From: Bacteroidota bacterium
Lineage (GTDB): Bacteria; Bacteroidota; Bacteroidia; AKYH767-A; 2013-40CM-41-45
Direction of reading: 5' to 3'
Assembly (NCBI GenBank): GCA_004295015.1
Contig: SHNE01000024.1
Span: 1 to 64,000 of the forward strand
Length of the DNA: 64,000 bases
Made by a program: the position numbers and the translations under genes. How positions within the stretch are numbered: the first letter of the stretch is position 1; the number at the start of each line of letters is the position of its first letter. Positions 54,956-64,000 of this stretch are shown here, piece after piece. Under the pieces are notes generated by a model, which was not told where the DNA came from, did not search any database, and saw nothing but the letters and a program-made list of their open reading frames with translations.

Positions 54956-56134
54956 TCACAATGAATCCCTGACCTGACAAAAACCATCTAATACGCCATC
55001 CACATAAGCGATGAGGTCTGTATAGTGACCATTGGGGAGTTTCTCTCCACGCTTATTTCCCAGTCGGACCATTATTAATCTTTGCTCCGGAATAACTAAA
55101 ATATATTGTCCCAAAATTCCTCTTGCATAAAAAATCTTATGGTTTTTATGATTGAGCAACCACCATTGATATCCATAATAATCAACAGCTTTTCCGGTTT
55201 CATCAGGAATTCCTATCGGACTGAGTGATTCCTGGACATATTCTTTTGAAAGAACCCGAGTGTTATTCCACATTCCACTATCTAACATCAATTTTCCAAC
55301 CCGTGCGAAATCTCGAGCGGTAGAATAAAAACAACAATATGCTTTTTCTACGCCTCCTCGTTTATCCAAAGACCAAAAAGCAGGGTGAACCGCTCCAATC
55401 GGCTCCCATAATTTTTGGGATGCGTAATCAGATATTGACTGTCCGCTTACTTTCTGCAATATTTTGGCAAGGAGAAGAGAATTGCAACTCATGTAGTTAA
55501 ACTTTTTCCCTGGCTCCTGAACTACTTCCAGGTCTGCCATAATTTTTTCCAGATCATTTCCATAATATGCTTCAGTAGTTTTGGAAAAAAGGCTGGTGTA
55601 ACTTTCATCCCAGTTCAATCCGGAACTCATGGTGAGCAAATTGCGGATTGTCAATTGGGCATTCAATCCTTCTGAAAACTCAGGAAGGTATTTTGAGACA
55701 GGATCATTTATGTCTAATAGTTTTTCATCCTGAGCTATTCCAATAAGTATCCCAACAATACTCTTAGCAACCGAAAATGAGTTGCTTACTGTATTCTCGT
55801 TGTGCTTATCCCAATATTCTTCATAACGGATTGAGTCATTTTTTACAACAAGAAATGCCTCGCTTACTGTCTCAAGTAAGACTTGTCCGATAGCCGGATT
55901 TAATTTTACCGAGTTGTAATCTTTGCCTTCCGGCCATTTCAGTGAGGATGAACTCTGAATAACACTTGAATCAAAAATATCAAGGTCATCGATATCAGGG
56001 TAGGTATAAATGAGTGTTTTGTAAATATAAGTATAGCCGGTAATCCAAATTGCAATATGTAAACTCAATAAAACAAAGACAAGGCCCCAGATTAACTTGG
56101 CCCAGATAGAAATGCGTATTGGTTTTTTATCCAT
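54956..56134 (-). CDS. Serine hydrolase of the class C beta-lactamase fold
   Basis: This 392-residue protein has an N-terminal membrane anchor (about 10-33), so the enzyme faces the periplasm. The nucleophile motif is Ser121-Val-Ala-Lys124 in SFSVAKSIVG. The second motif is around Tyr214 in FNYMSCNSLLLAKIL; it reads Y-x-S rather than the Y-x-N of true class C lactamases, as in nylon-oligomer hydrolase and esterase relatives. A GYQWWLL segment near 320 fits the family. The substrate is unknown, and antibiotic resistance should not be assumed. Confidence 0.85.
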   Translation of the reverse strand: MDKKPIRISIWAKLIWGLVFVLLSLHIAIWITGYTYIYKTLIYTYPDIDDLDIFDSSVIQSSSSLKWPEGKDYNSVKLNPAIGQVLLETVSEAFLVVKNDSIRYEEYWDKHNENTVSNSFSVAKSIVGILIGIAQDEKLLDINDPVSKYLPEFSEGLNAQLTIRNLLTMSSGLNWDESYTSLFSKTTEAYYGNDLEKIMADLEVVQEPGKKFNYMSCNSLLLAKILQKVSGQSISDYASQKLWEPIGAVHPAFWSLDKRGGVEKAYCCFYSTARDFARVGKLMLDSGMWNNTRVLSKEYVQESLSPIGIPDETGKAVDYYGYQWWLLNHKNHKIFYARGILGQYILVIPEQRLIMVRLGNKRGEKLPNGHYTDLIAYVDGVLDGFCQVRDSL

Positions 56135-56276
56135 CGAACTGCAAGATAATAGTAAAGCCCTTACAAGAACCGATTAATGATTCAATTTATCATACCAATT
56201 TGTTAAAGATCGTCTGCTGCTTATAATTCAGGCCAGCCGGAAAAGGGAAACCTGAGAAAAATCATCATCACAAATA

Positions 56277-57011
56277 CTAATAAGCAAGCGGCACAGAATT
56301 TAAATCCATTTCAAAAAGACGGGCAATATGGTTTTTGAGTAAAAACTTTATCTCTTGAACATTCTGTTTCCTGCCGAGCTCCTTCTCCATGGAGGTCACT
56401 GATTTTTCTGTGATGCCGCATGGAATTATGTAATTGAAATAATTAAGTTCAGTATTGACATTGAAAGCAAAGCCATGCATTGTCACCCAGCGAGAACAAC
56501 GAACACCAAGAGCGCATATTTTCCTGGCCTTAAGGGGGTCATCGGCATCGAGCCAGACACCGGTAAATCCCGGATACCTTCCTGCCGTTATTCCATATTC
56601 TGACAAAGTCAATATTACGGCTTCTTCCAGCAGGCGCAAATATTTATGAATATCAGTGAAGAAAAGATCCATGTCCAAAATCGGATAGCCAACAATTTGA
56701 CCGGGACCGTGGTAGGTAATATCTCCTCCCCTGTTGTTCTTATAAAAAGATGCATTGATCGCTTTTAGCTCCTCGGAATTTACAAGCAGGTTCTTTTCTT
56801 CTCCGCTTCTGCCGAGTGTAAATACGTGGGGATGTTCACAAAAAAGTAAATAGTGCTTTTGAATTTCCAGAGCTTCCGGTGAAGCTGTTCGATTCCTTAG
56901 TTTAAGGTCAATGAGTTCCTGAAACAGTTTTTCCTGATAGTCCCAGGCTTGTTTGTAGTCGATTAATCCAAGATCAAGAAAATTTACCTTTTGCATTTCG
57001 TAGCAGTGCAT
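56277..57011 (-). CDS. lipB: Octanoyltransferase
   Basis: This 244-residue enzyme moves octanoate from acyl carrier protein to lipoyl domains. Motifs are RGGDITYHGPGQIVGYPI near 95, Lys164 in RKICALGVR, and Cys198 in IIPCGITEKSVTSM; the Lys-Cys pair is the catalytic dyad. The MHGFAFNVNTEL segment is also typical. A second in-frame ATG at 56996 (MQKVNFLDLG) would also give a good start. The gene is 41 bases after the sugar isomerase gene on the same strand. Confidence 0.95.
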   Translation of the reverse strand: MHCYEMQKVNFLDLGLIDYKQAWDYQEKLFQELIDLKLRNRTASPEALEIQKHYLLFCEHPHVFTLGRSGEEKNLLVNSEELKAINASFYKNNRGGDITYHGPGQIVGYPILDMDLFFTDIHKYLRLLEEAVILTLSEYGITAGRYPGFTGVWLDADDPLKARKICALGVRCSRWVTMHGFAFNVNTELNYFNYIIPCGITEKSVTSMEKELGRKQNVQEIKFLLKNHIARLFEMDLNSVPLAY

Positions 57012-57052
57012 TTTGATGAAGGCCGGATTAGCAGAAACTATTCACGGTGCGT

Positions 57053-58045
57053 TCAGATTTTTGCCAACTCCCCTTTGAGGTGATTGATAATATTGATTTC
57101 TGAGGAATCAACCTCTCTCTTGTCAGCCAAAAAGCAGGAAACCCAATCAGTAAGATGAATCAAGTATAAAGAGCATTCCAGCTGAGAATTTCCTTTAGAC
57201 CAAAGCTCTCTTGTATGTGGAGTATATTTCGCAAAGACAACTTTAGAAATTTCCATTCGAGCCTGTGTACGGCTGAAATCAGAAGTATTGCGCATAAGGA
57301 GTACAGCACAATTATGATGGTTCTCAGTCCAACCAACAAGTTCATTATGATTCATCTCCGGAAGGATGTTGTGCCAACAAAGCATTTTAGAATTTTCGTT
57401 TATCTGCTGACGAAAGCGGGTAGCCACACCGTTATATCCATCGGATATGTACAGGATAGGTATTTTATTCAGAAGAAAATCTGAAATCGACATCGCTTCC
57501 TCCTGAATTGACTTTTGCTCCTTTTCCAATAATTTAATTGTTGAATCCAGTTCCTCTCTGAAATTCATTGTTATTAATTCCAACCCTTCAAGAACATAAA
57601 AAAGCTGAGTCAAGGAGTAACCCAGACAAGCTCTTGGCGGCATACCTGCGGGGATAAGAATCAGGTCAAGCTTTTCCTTTCGGGCAGTTTCTTCCACCTT
57701 TCCTCCTGAAGTAACACAAACAACCTTAGCCTTCATATTGAGGGCTTGATTCATGGCCTGAAGTGTTTCTTCTGTATTTCCTGAATACGATGAAACAATA
57801 ACAAGACTATGCTCATTGACAAAAGAGGGAAGGAAGTAATCTTTATTCACAAGGATTGGAACAGTACAATTGGAAGCAACTACTTCAGAAACAATAGTAC
57901 CTCCTATTCCTGAACCACCGAGACCGGTTATAACAACATTGCGAATAGAGTTTTTTGCTTTTGTGAGAACAGCTTTTTCTCCAATTTGAATGGCCTCTTT
58001 CAACTGTTGTGGAAAGTTCTGTACCAGATCGTTCATACTCTTCAT
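57053..58045 (-). CDS. Bifunctional phosphoglucose/phosphomannose isomerase
   Basis: This 330-residue enzyme has two SIS domains. The first has VVITGLGGSGIGGTIVSEVV, PILVNKDYFLP and IVSSYSGNTEETL; the second includes PILYISDGYNGVATRFRQQINENSK and EMNHNELVGW. These match the short bifunctional isomerase family found in archaea and some Bacteroidota, which interconverts glucose-6-P or mannose-6-P with fructose-6-P. TATTTTTG lies 20 bases before the ATG. It is divergent from lysS. Confidence 0.9.
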   Translation of the reverse strand: MKSMNDLVQNFPQQLKEAIQIGEKAVLTKAKNSIRNVVITGLGGSGIGGTIVSEVVASNCTVPILVNKDYFLPSFVNEHSLVIVSSYSGNTEETLQAMNQALNMKAKVVCVTSGGKVEETARKEKLDLILIPAGMPPRACLGYSLTQLFYVLEGLELITMNFREELDSTIKLLEKEQKSIQEEAMSISDFLLNKIPILYISDGYNGVATRFRQQINENSKMLCWHNILPEMNHNELVGWTENHHNCAVLLMRNTSDFSRTQARMEISKVVFAKYTPHTRELWSKGNSQLECSLYLIHLTDWVSCFLADKREVDSSEINIINHLKGELAKI

Positions 58046-58065
58046 AATTCGGTGGTTTTATTCTG

Positions 58066-58073
58066 CAAAAATA
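58066..58073 (-). promoter_or_regulatory. -7 box TATTTTTG for the isomerase gene
   Basis: TATTTTTG on the minus strand matches TAnnTTTG and ends 20 bases before the ATG at 58045. It faces away from the lysS box. Confidence 0.45.
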
Positions 58074-58211
58074 GTTTAAAATGCCATACGACCATACATC
58101 AGAAGGCTGAGACTATAAGAATTTCTCCCTGAATAATCTTCTAAGGGTAAAAATTGAGCGTTCTATGCAACATAAGCCTAAAATGAATAGCGGCGATGGC
58201 AAGGCTTTTTT

Positions 58212-58219
58212 TATCTTTG
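58212..58219 (+). promoter_or_regulatory. lysS promoter -7 box TATCTTTG
   Basis: TATCTTTG is a perfect TAnnTTTG match 20 bases before ATG 58240. It lies downstream of the alternative ATG at 58165 and so argues against that longer start. Confidence 0.55.
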
Positions 58220-58239
58220 GGCTCGCAATTTACAATACT

Positions 58240-59769
58240 ATGGAACTGAACGAACAAGAACTCATACGAAGACAAAAAATTGAAGAGTTAAATGCGCATG
58301 GAATAAACCCTTATCCGGCTGAACTCTGGGAGGTAAATTGTAGTTCTTCAGAAATACTGAATGAATCAGACAGTAATCCTGACAAATTCAAGGATATAAA
58401 TTTTGCCGGTCGTATCATGAGTGTAAGGGATATGGGCAAGGCCGCTTTTGCCGTTCTCCAGGATTCAGTTGGTCGTATCCAGATCTATGTTCGTCGTGAT
58501 GATATTTGTCCGGGCGATGATAAAAGCGATTATGATTTTCTTTTTAAGAAGATGCTTGACATCGGTGATATCATAGGAGTAAAAGGCTATGTCTTCAAGA
58601 CCAAAACCGGCGAGACATCCATACATGTAAGCACGCTTAAACTGTTGAGCAAAGCTTTAAGGCCTTTGCCAGTGGTCAAACAAGATGCTGATGGTCAGGT
58701 ACACGATGCATTTACTGACCCGGAACAAAGATACCGCCAGCGTTATGTCGATTTAATTGTTAACCCGGAAGTGAAAGAAGCATTTCTAAAGAGAACCCAA
58801 CTTACAAATACGATGCGTCAGTATTTGAATGAGAAGGGCTATCTGGAAGTTGAAACTCCTATCCTTCAACCGTTATATGGTGGTGCTGCAGCTCGTCCTT
58901 TTAAAACGCATCACAATACACTCGATATGACTTTGTATTTGCGAATTGCAAATGAGTTATATCTTAAACGTCTTATTGTTGGAGGTTTTGACGGTGTCTA
59001 TGAGTTCGCCAAAGATTTCAGAAATGAAGGTATGTCGCGTTTTCACAATCCTGAATTTACCCAGGTTGAATTATATGTGGCCTACAAGGATTATGAATGG
59101 ATGATGAACCTTGTAGAAGAGATGGTTGAGAAAATTGCCATCGCTTTACATGGCACCACCGAAGTGACGGTTGGAAAACATAAAATCAATTTCAAGCGTC
59201 CATGGAAAAGATTTACGATGTACGAATCCATTCAACATTTTACAGGCGTTGATATTTCAGAAATGAATGAGCAGGAAATGGCTGCTGCTGCTAAAAAAAT
59301 GGGGATACATGTTGATTCATCCATGGGGCGTGGTAAAATAATCGATGAGATTTTCGGTGAAAAAGTTGAAGCCGATTTAATTCAGCCAACTTTTATAACA
59401 GATTATCCTGTAGAGATGAGTCCTCTTGCAAAAAAACACCGTAGCAAACCGGGACTTGTAGAAAGGTTTGAAGCTGTATGTAATGGAAAGGAAATATGCA
59501 ATGCTTTCTCCGAGTTGAACGACCCTATTGATCAAAGAATGCGTTTTGAGGAGCAGCTGGAGCTGGGAAAACGTGGTGATGAAGAAGCGATGCAGCTCGA
59601 CGAGGATTTTCTTCGCTCTCTGGAATATGGAATGCCACCAACAGCTGGATTAGGAATTGGTATAGACAGATTAACAATGATTATGACCAATTCTGCTTCC
59701 ATACAAGATGTATTATTCTTCCCTCAAATGCGGCCTGAAAAGCAAGTAGTAACAGAGACGCAAGAATAA
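58240..59769 (+). CDS. lysS: Lysine-tRNA ligase, class II
   Basis: This 509-residue synthetase has an N-terminal OB-fold anticodon domain (about 50-150; [26 protein letters not shown]). The class II core has motif 1 near 215, motif 2 [20 protein letters not shown] near 265 and motif 3 [12 protein letters not shown] near 475. I chose ATG 58240 because [17 protein letters not shown] is the normal family start and because the promoter box lies just upstream. The M28 peptidase gene follows after 32 bases. Confidence 0.96.
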   Translation: MELNEQELIRRQKIEELNAHGINPYPAELWEVNCSSSEILNESDSNPDKFKDINFAGRIMSVRDMGKAAFAVLQDSVGRIQIYVRRDDICPGDDKSDYDFLFKKMLDIGDIIGVKGYVFKTKTGETSIHVSTLKLLSKALRPLPVVKQDADGQVHDAFTDPEQRYRQRYVDLIVNPEVKEAFLKRTQLTNTMRQYLNEKGYLEVETPILQPLYGGAAARPFKTHHNTLDMTLYLRIANELYLKRLIVGGFDGVYEFAKDFRNEGMSRFHNPEFTQVELYVAYKDYEWMMNLVEEMVEKIAIALHGTTEVTVGKHKINFKRPWKRFTMYESIQHFTGVDISEMNEQEMAAAAKKMGIHVDSSMGRGKIIDEIFGEKVEADLIQPTFITDYPVEMSPLAKKHRSKPGLVERFEAVCNGKEICNAFSELNDPIDQRMRFEEQLELGKRGDEEAMQLDEDFLRSLEYGMPPTAGLGIGIDRLTMIMTNSASIQDVLFFPQMRPEKQVVTETQE

Positions 59770-59801
59770 ATTTACTCACATTATTAAATAAATTTTATCT
59801 G

Positions 59802-61493
59802 ATGCATTTCATCAATCGTATTCTATTACTATTTGTTTTTTCTTTCTGGCTTGTTTCCTGTTCGACAAGTAGCAAAGTACCCCTTACCAATGATGAGCTT
59901 TCATCGAAACTGAAAACTCATATATTAACTTTGGCTTCAGATGAGTTTGAAGGAAGGGAGGCCGGAACAGAAGGTGAAAAAAAAGCCTCTGATTATATCT
60001 CCAAAGAATTTAAAAAAATTGGACTCTCTAAAAAAGGTACTGACGGCTATCTTCAGGAATTTTCATTTACTGAAGGAGCTAAACTTGGGAGCAGTAACCA
60101 ATTAATCGTAAATGTAAAAAGATATAGCCTCAATAATGATTTCTATCCTTTACCATATTCTTCCAATGGTATAATTACCGGATATGTTGTTCGCGTAGGT
60201 CATGGTATCGTAGACGAACAACTGAAGAGAAATGATTATTTGGGAACCGGAAATATTAATAAGAAAATATTTGTGATTGAATCCGGAACACCGGATGGGA
60301 ATAACCCACATGGGAAATTTGGGGAATGGACAGACCTTCGAAAGAAAATCGATGTCGCTATTGCAAAAGGTGCCCTGGCGGTTATTTTTATTAATTCTGA
60401 CTCCACTCAGGAGAACCCAAAAGCAGACTGGAATTTTCGTATCAGTCCTTCAACGATCCCTGTATTATTCGCAAAAGGAGAGGCCGCGAAAGTTCTTAAA
60501 GACAGCATTGTAACAAACTGTACTTTAGGAACTGAAATTGAAAAAGTCGAGAAGAAAGGTCATAACGTAATCGGTTATGTGGATAATGGCGCGGCTCACA
60601 CGATCGTGATTGGAGCGCATTATGATCATCTTGGATACGGTGATGAAGGATCGCTTTACAGAGGAGAAAAAGCCATTCATAATGGAGCTGACGATAATGC
60701 CAGCGGAACCGGTGCGCTCATTGAACTTGCGCGTTATGTGAAAGCATCAGGAATGAAAAACAATAATTATCTTTTCATGGCTTTCTCAGGTGAAGAGAAA
60801 GGATTGCTTGGTTCCAACTATTTTGTAAAACATCCAACAATAGATCTTAAATCTGTTTCGTACATGCTCAATATGGATATGGTAGGAAGACTAAAGCCTG
60901 ACGAGAAGATTCTTATTATAAACGGAAGCGGTACTACTCCACGTTGGAAAGGGTTGTTGGATTCGGTCACAGTTGATAATATCAAATTAAAAGAAACTGA
61001 ATCCGGTGTAGGTCCGAGTGATCATACCTCCTTTTATCTGCAGGACATTCCGGTGCTACACTTTTTTAGTGGAACACATCCGGATTATCACAAGCCAAGT
61101 GACGACGAAGATAAAATCAATTACCCGGGTGCGGTTTCTATCACCAACATCATCAAAAACATTTTGCAAAAAACAGATTCCCCTGATAAGCTTGTTTTTT
61201 CCAAGACCAATGACAGCAATAACGAGGACGCTCCGAAATTCAAAGTTACTCTCGGCGTAGTTCCTGATTATGCTTTCGAAGGAGAGGGAATGAGAATTGA
61301 CGGAGTGACTGATGATCGTCCGGCTGCGAAGGCAGGTTTAGAACCCGGAGATGTAGTTATTCAGCTGGGCGAACACAAAGTCCTTGACATGATGAGTTAT
61401 ATGAAAGCGTTGAGCAAATTTTCAAAAGGCGAAACGACAAAAGTCAAAGTAATACGTAATCATCAGGAAATAGAAAAGGATATTACTTTTTAA
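59802..61493 (+). CDS. M28 family metallopeptidase with PDZ domain
   Basis: This 563-residue lipoprotein has a lipobox LVSC at about residues 17-20. A protease-associated insert lies near 130-250. The M28 zinc core has AHYDHLG, GADDNASGTG, FSGEEKGLLGS, MLNMDMVGRL and THPDYHKPSDDEDKINY, with all expected zinc ligands. A C-terminal PDZ domain covers about 480-560 (RPAAKAGLEPGDVVIQLGEHKV). It probably acts as a periplasmic or surface aminopeptidase. gpsA follows three bases later, so the genes are in one operon. Confidence 0.92.
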   Translation: MHFINRILLLFVFSFWLVSCSTSSKVPLTNDELSSKLKTHILTLASDEFEGREAGTEGEKKASDYISKEFKKIGLSKKGTDGYLQEFSFTEGAKLGSSNQLIVNVKRYSLNNDFYPLPYSSNGIITGYVVRVGHGIVDEQLKRNDYLGTGNINKKIFVIESGTPDGNNPHGKFGEWTDLRKKIDVAIAKGALAVIFINSDSTQENPKADWNFRISPSTIPVLFAKGEAAKVLKDSIVTNCTLGTEIEKVEKKGHNVIGYVDNGAAHTIVIGAHYDHLGYGDEGSLYRGEKAIHNGADDNASGTGALIELARYVKASGMKNNNYLFMAFSGEEKGLLGSNYFVKHPTIDLKSVSYMLNMDMVGRLKPDEKILIINGSGTTPRWKGLLDSVTVDNIKLKETESGVGPSDHTSFYLQDIPVLHFFSGTHPDYHKPSDDEDKINYPGAVSITNIIKNILQKTDSPDKLVFSKTNDSNNEDAPKFKVTLGVVPDYAFEGEGMRIDGVTDDRPAAKAGLEPGDVVIQLGEHKVLDMMSYMKALSKFSKGETTKVKVIRNHQEIEKDITF

Positions 61494-61496
61494 ATA

Positions 61497-62495
61497 ATGA
61501 ACAAAGTAAAAAGTGTTTCTGTAATAGGTGGTGGAAGCTGGGCAACAGCTCTTGTGAAAATACTGTCAAACAATGTAGACAGAATAAATTGGTGGGTAAG
61601 AAACGAGGAAACAGCGTCATTTATTCGTAAGTATAAACACAATCCGAATTACCTGACTGATGTAGAAATTAACTTAGAAAAAGTTCAAGTTGGGTCCAAT
61701 TTACCTGCCGCAATTGCCTCTTCAGAAATTATTATTCTTGCAGTTCCATCTGCTTTTTTAAAAGACACCTTAAAGAATATAACATCGGTAGATTTTAAAA
61801 ATAAATTGGTTGTATCTGCCATAAAGGGAATTATTCCTGACGATCTTTTGATTGTGGGGGATTTTCTCCAACAAAAATTCTCTATTCCCGTTTCTTCAAT
61901 TGGAGTAATCACGGGTCCCTGTCACGCTGAAGAAGTAGCAATGGAACGCCTCTCCTATCTGACCATTGCCTGTCAGGATACAGAAAACGCAGAAATAATT
62001 TCAAAGCAGCTGGCATGCAGGTACATCAAAACAAAAGTCAGTGATGATATTTTCGGAACGGAATACTCTGCAGTATTAAAAAATGTTATTGCGATTGCCA
62101 GCGGAATTTGCCATGGTGTTGGCTATGGCGACAATTACCAGGCTGTCCTTATTTCAAATGCCATTCAGGAGATTAAACGATTCGTAGATGCTGTTCATCC
62201 AATTAATCGTGACATCAACGACTCGGCCTATCTCGGTGATTTATTGGTTACTGCTTATTCCTCTTTCAGTCGAAACCGTATGTTCGGAACAATGGTAGGT
62301 AAAGGCTATTCGGTAAAATTCGCTCAACTTGAAATGAACATGATTGCTGAAGGGTATTATGCAACACAATGTATATATGAAATAAATAAAAAGTACAACG
62401 TAGACATGCCCATAACCTCAGCTGTATACAGGGTGCTTTATGAAAAAATTTCCCCCCGGATTGAAATGAAGCTTTTATCTGATCAGCTAAGCTGA
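61497..62495 (+). CDS. gpsA: Glycerol-3-phosphate dehydrogenase (NAD(P)+)
   Basis: This 332-residue enzyme makes sn-glycerol-3-phosphate for phospholipids. It has the nucleotide-binding motif VIGGGSWATAL at residues 9-19, GPCHAEEVAMERLSYLT, the catalytic-type lysine in EYSAVLKNVIAIASGI and YLGDLLVTAYSSFSRNRMFG near 250. Length is normal. Its last nine bases overlap the end of the convergent uvrC gene. Confidence 0.95.
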   Translation: MNKVKSVSVIGGGSWATALVKILSNNVDRINWWVRNEETASFIRKYKHNPNYLTDVEINLEKVQVGSNLPAAIASSEIIILAVPSAFLKDTLKNITSVDFKNKLVVSAIKGIIPDDLLIVGDFLQQKFSIPVSSIGVITGPCHAEEVAMERLSYLTIACQDTENAEIISKQLACRYIKTKVSDDIFGTEYSAVLKNVIAIASGICHGVGYGDNYQAVLISNAIQEIKRFVDAVHPINRDINDSAYLGDLLVTAYSSFSRNRMFGTMVGKGYSVKFAQLEMNMIAEGYYATQCIYEINKKYNVDMPITSAVYRVLYEKISPRIEMKLLSDQLS

Positions 62496-64000
62496 TTTAT
62501 TTTCTGTGTCTGTTTTTTGTGACGGATTAAAATACTGGTAGACTTTCACTGCTTTCGACTTACCGATAATCTCAGAAAGCTGTGCCTCATCGGCTTCCTT
62601 TATTTGTTTAACCGATTTAAAGTGTCTTAATAATTCCGACGCTGTCGTCTCCCCTATTCCAGTTATTTGAGACAGCTCGGTTTTAACCACGCCTTTGCTT
62701 CTACGGTTTCTATGGTGTGTAATGCCAAAACGATGAACCTCATCACGCAACTGCTGAATGATCCGCAATGATTCACTTTTCTTATCGATATAAAGAGGAA
62801 CTGAATCACCGGGAAAATATATCTCTTCAAGCTTTTTCGCAATTCCGATGATTGCCATCTTCCCCCGTAAGCCCAGTTTATCCAGACTATTCATAGCTGC
62901 ACTTAATTGTCCTTTTCCACCGTCAATTACAATCAGTTGAGGAAGAGGTAATGCTTCATCTATCATACGTTTATATCTTCGGTAAATAACTTCCTCCATA
63001 GATGCAAAATCGTCGGGGCCTTCAACTGTTTTAATATTGTAATGACGATACTCTTTCTTTGCCGGTTTAGCGTTGATGAAAACACTCATAGCAGCCACCG
63101 CATAATCACCCTGTATATTTGAATTGTCAAAACATTCAATCCGGCGGGGAAGTTCTGTGAGCCGCAAATCCTTCTTCAGTTGTTCAAGTGTACGAAGTGT
63201 GCGGTTCTCCGGATTCAGTTTCTCCAGTTGTAAATTCTTTTCGCGCAGGTAATTTTTTACATTAGATTCGGAAAGAGACAGTAGATGTTTCTTATCACCT
63301 ATCTTCGGAACCGTGAATGTGACTTGGTCCAGACCCATGTCCAGCTCAAATGGGACAATGATTTCTGTTGAATCACTTTGAAAACGGGTACGCAAATCAG
63401 CAATAGCAATTTCTAATAATTCCTCAGCAGTCTCATCGAGCTTTCTTTTTAATTCGACTGTATGCCCTTGAATGATGGAACCACTCATAATCCTAAGAAA
63501 ATTTACATAGGCGGTGTCTTCTTCCATAATGATGGAATAAACATCGGTGTTATGAATAGATGGATTGACTACAACCGACTTGGATTTGAATTTTTCAAGC
63601 AACTCGATTTTTTCCTTGGTGAGATGAGCATTTTCAAAATCAAAATTTTCACTGAAGCTAAGCATCAGGTCCTTCAAATGCTGAATGACCATGTTGATAT
63701 TTCCCTTTAATATATGTCTGATCTGTCGTATACTTTCATCATAATCTTCCTGATCCTGTAAACCAGCACAGGGACCTTTGCAATTTCCCATGTGATACTC
63801 AAGACAAAATTTGAATTTTTTCTTTTCTATATTTTCCCGCGAAAGAACATAGTTACAATTCCTTAGTTTATGCAACTGAGCCGTGAGTTCGAGCAAGGTA
63901 TTAATCATTCTCACGGGAGTATAAGGTCCGAAATACTCAGAACCATCACGAATCACTTTGCGTGTTGAAAACACGCGGGGGAATCGTTCATTCTTTATAC
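62487..64000 (-). CDS. uvrC: Excinuclease ABC subunit C, partial (5' end outside window)
   Basis: This fragment of about 504 residues is open at the window edge; the frame continues upstream through KNERFPRVF to base 64000. It lacks only the GIY-YIG nuclease domain, which should lie outside. Visible parts are the DGSEYFGPY segment, the cysteine-rich CLEYHMGNCKGPC, a UVR-type helix pair, the RNase H-like endonuclease (RIECFDNSNIQG, VIDGGKGQ, HRNRRSKG) and a C-terminal helix-hairpin-helix (LSQITGIGETTASELLRHFKS). UvrC makes both incisions in nucleotide excision repair. GTG 63974 is an internal valine codon, not the start. Confidence 0.95.
   Translation of the reverse strand, partial: IKNERFPRVFSTRKVIRDGSEYFGPYTPVRMINTLLELTAQLHKLRNCNYVLSRENIEKKKFKFCLEYHMGNCKGPCAGLQDQEDYDESIRQIRHILKGNINMVIQHLKDLMLSFSENFDFENAHLTKEKIELLEKFKSKSVVVNPSIHNTDVYSIIMEEDTAYVNFLRIMSGSIIQGHTVELKRKLDETAEELLEIAIADLRTRFQSDSTEIIVPFELDMGLDQVTFTVPKIGDKKHLLSLSESNVKNYLREKNLQLEKLNPENRTLRTLEQLKKDLRLTELPRRIECFDNSNIQGDYAVAAMSVFINAKPAKKEYRHYNIKTVEGPDDFASMEEVIYRRYKRMIDEALPLPQLIVIDGGKGQLSAAMNSLDKLGLRGKMAIIGIAKKLEEIYFPGDSVPLYIDKKSESLRIIQQLRDEVHRFGITHHRNRRSKGVVKTELSQITGIGETTASELLRHFKSVKQIKEADEAQLSEIIGKSKAVKVYQYFNPSQKTDTENKSA

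Noticed and set aside
54956-56134. Antibiotic-resistance beta-lactamase
   Set aside because: The fold and SxxK motif fit, but the second motif is Y-x-S and the protein is membrane-anchored, so a general serine hydrolase is the safer call.
58165-58239. Longer N-terminus for lysS
   Set aside because: The extra residues do not match the family and contain the TATCTTTG promoter box; the normal family start is at 58240.

Overview
The window is an AT-rich chromosomal segment from a member of the Bacteroidota, probably a free-living, environmental, possibly gliding lineage. Four lines of sequence evidence support this. There are several secreted proteins with type IX secretion (T9SS) C-terminal sorting domains, and a gldH gene sits directly behind a RicT/PSP1 gene. 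Many genes lack a Shine-Dalgarno sequence and instead carry the Bacteroidota -7 promoter box TAnnTTTG close to the start codon. Signal-peptide lipoproteins and beta-barrel proteins are abundant. I see no rRNA, tRNA, insertion sequence, prophage or CRISPR array.

Layout. 0-3.4 kb: an MsbA-like ABC exporter, rbfA and a methyltransferase. 3.6-8.1 kb: a small barrel-like protein with a strong terminator, then a three-gene two-component locus (CheY-like receiver, NtrC-type sigma-54 activator, membrane histidine kinase). 8.2-14.9 kb: envelope proteins and three T9SS cargo proteins, two of them tandem paralogs. 15-28.8 kb: mostly housekeeping genes (LolC/E-like permease, pheS, cyclophilin, DjlA-like protein, cvpA, CorC-type protein, MFS exporter, pgk, holB, ricT, gldH), interrupted by a von Willebrand A gene with an in-frame stop. 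29-37.7 kb: an M16 protease pair, penicillin-binding protein 1A, a two-subunit CoA-transferase and small secreted proteins.

38-48.6 kb is a surface-glycan locus made of two convergent operons. The plus-strand operon encodes a probable GT-C membrane glycosyltransferase, a UbiA-family polyprenyl-phosphate phosphoribosyltransferase, a methyltransferase, a HAD phosphatase and a GT2 enzyme. The minus-strand operon encodes a GT2 enzyme, a STELLO/DUF288-type glycosyltransferase, a membrane-anchored propeller protein with two jelly-roll-like domains, and a GH16-like lipoprotein. I read it as making, exporting and processing a polyprenyl-pentose-linked surface glycan; that reading is inference.

48.7-53 kb holds a double-ATPase peptide ABC protein and two tandem paralogous lipoproteins of unknown function. 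The second lipoprotein has an expanded array of identical 16-residue Asn/Ser/Ala/Gln repeats. Upstream of both genes is the same rigid element: three CCACTT-type octamers spaced exactly 20 bp apart, with a TTTCTTTG box 42 bp after the last one. This pair and its control element are the best candidate for something undescribed. 53-64 kb returns to housekeeping genes: an exonuclease, small unknown proteins, a serine hydrolase, lipB, a bifunctional sugar-phosphate isomerase, lysS, an M28 peptidase, gpsA and a partial uvrC running off the end of the window.
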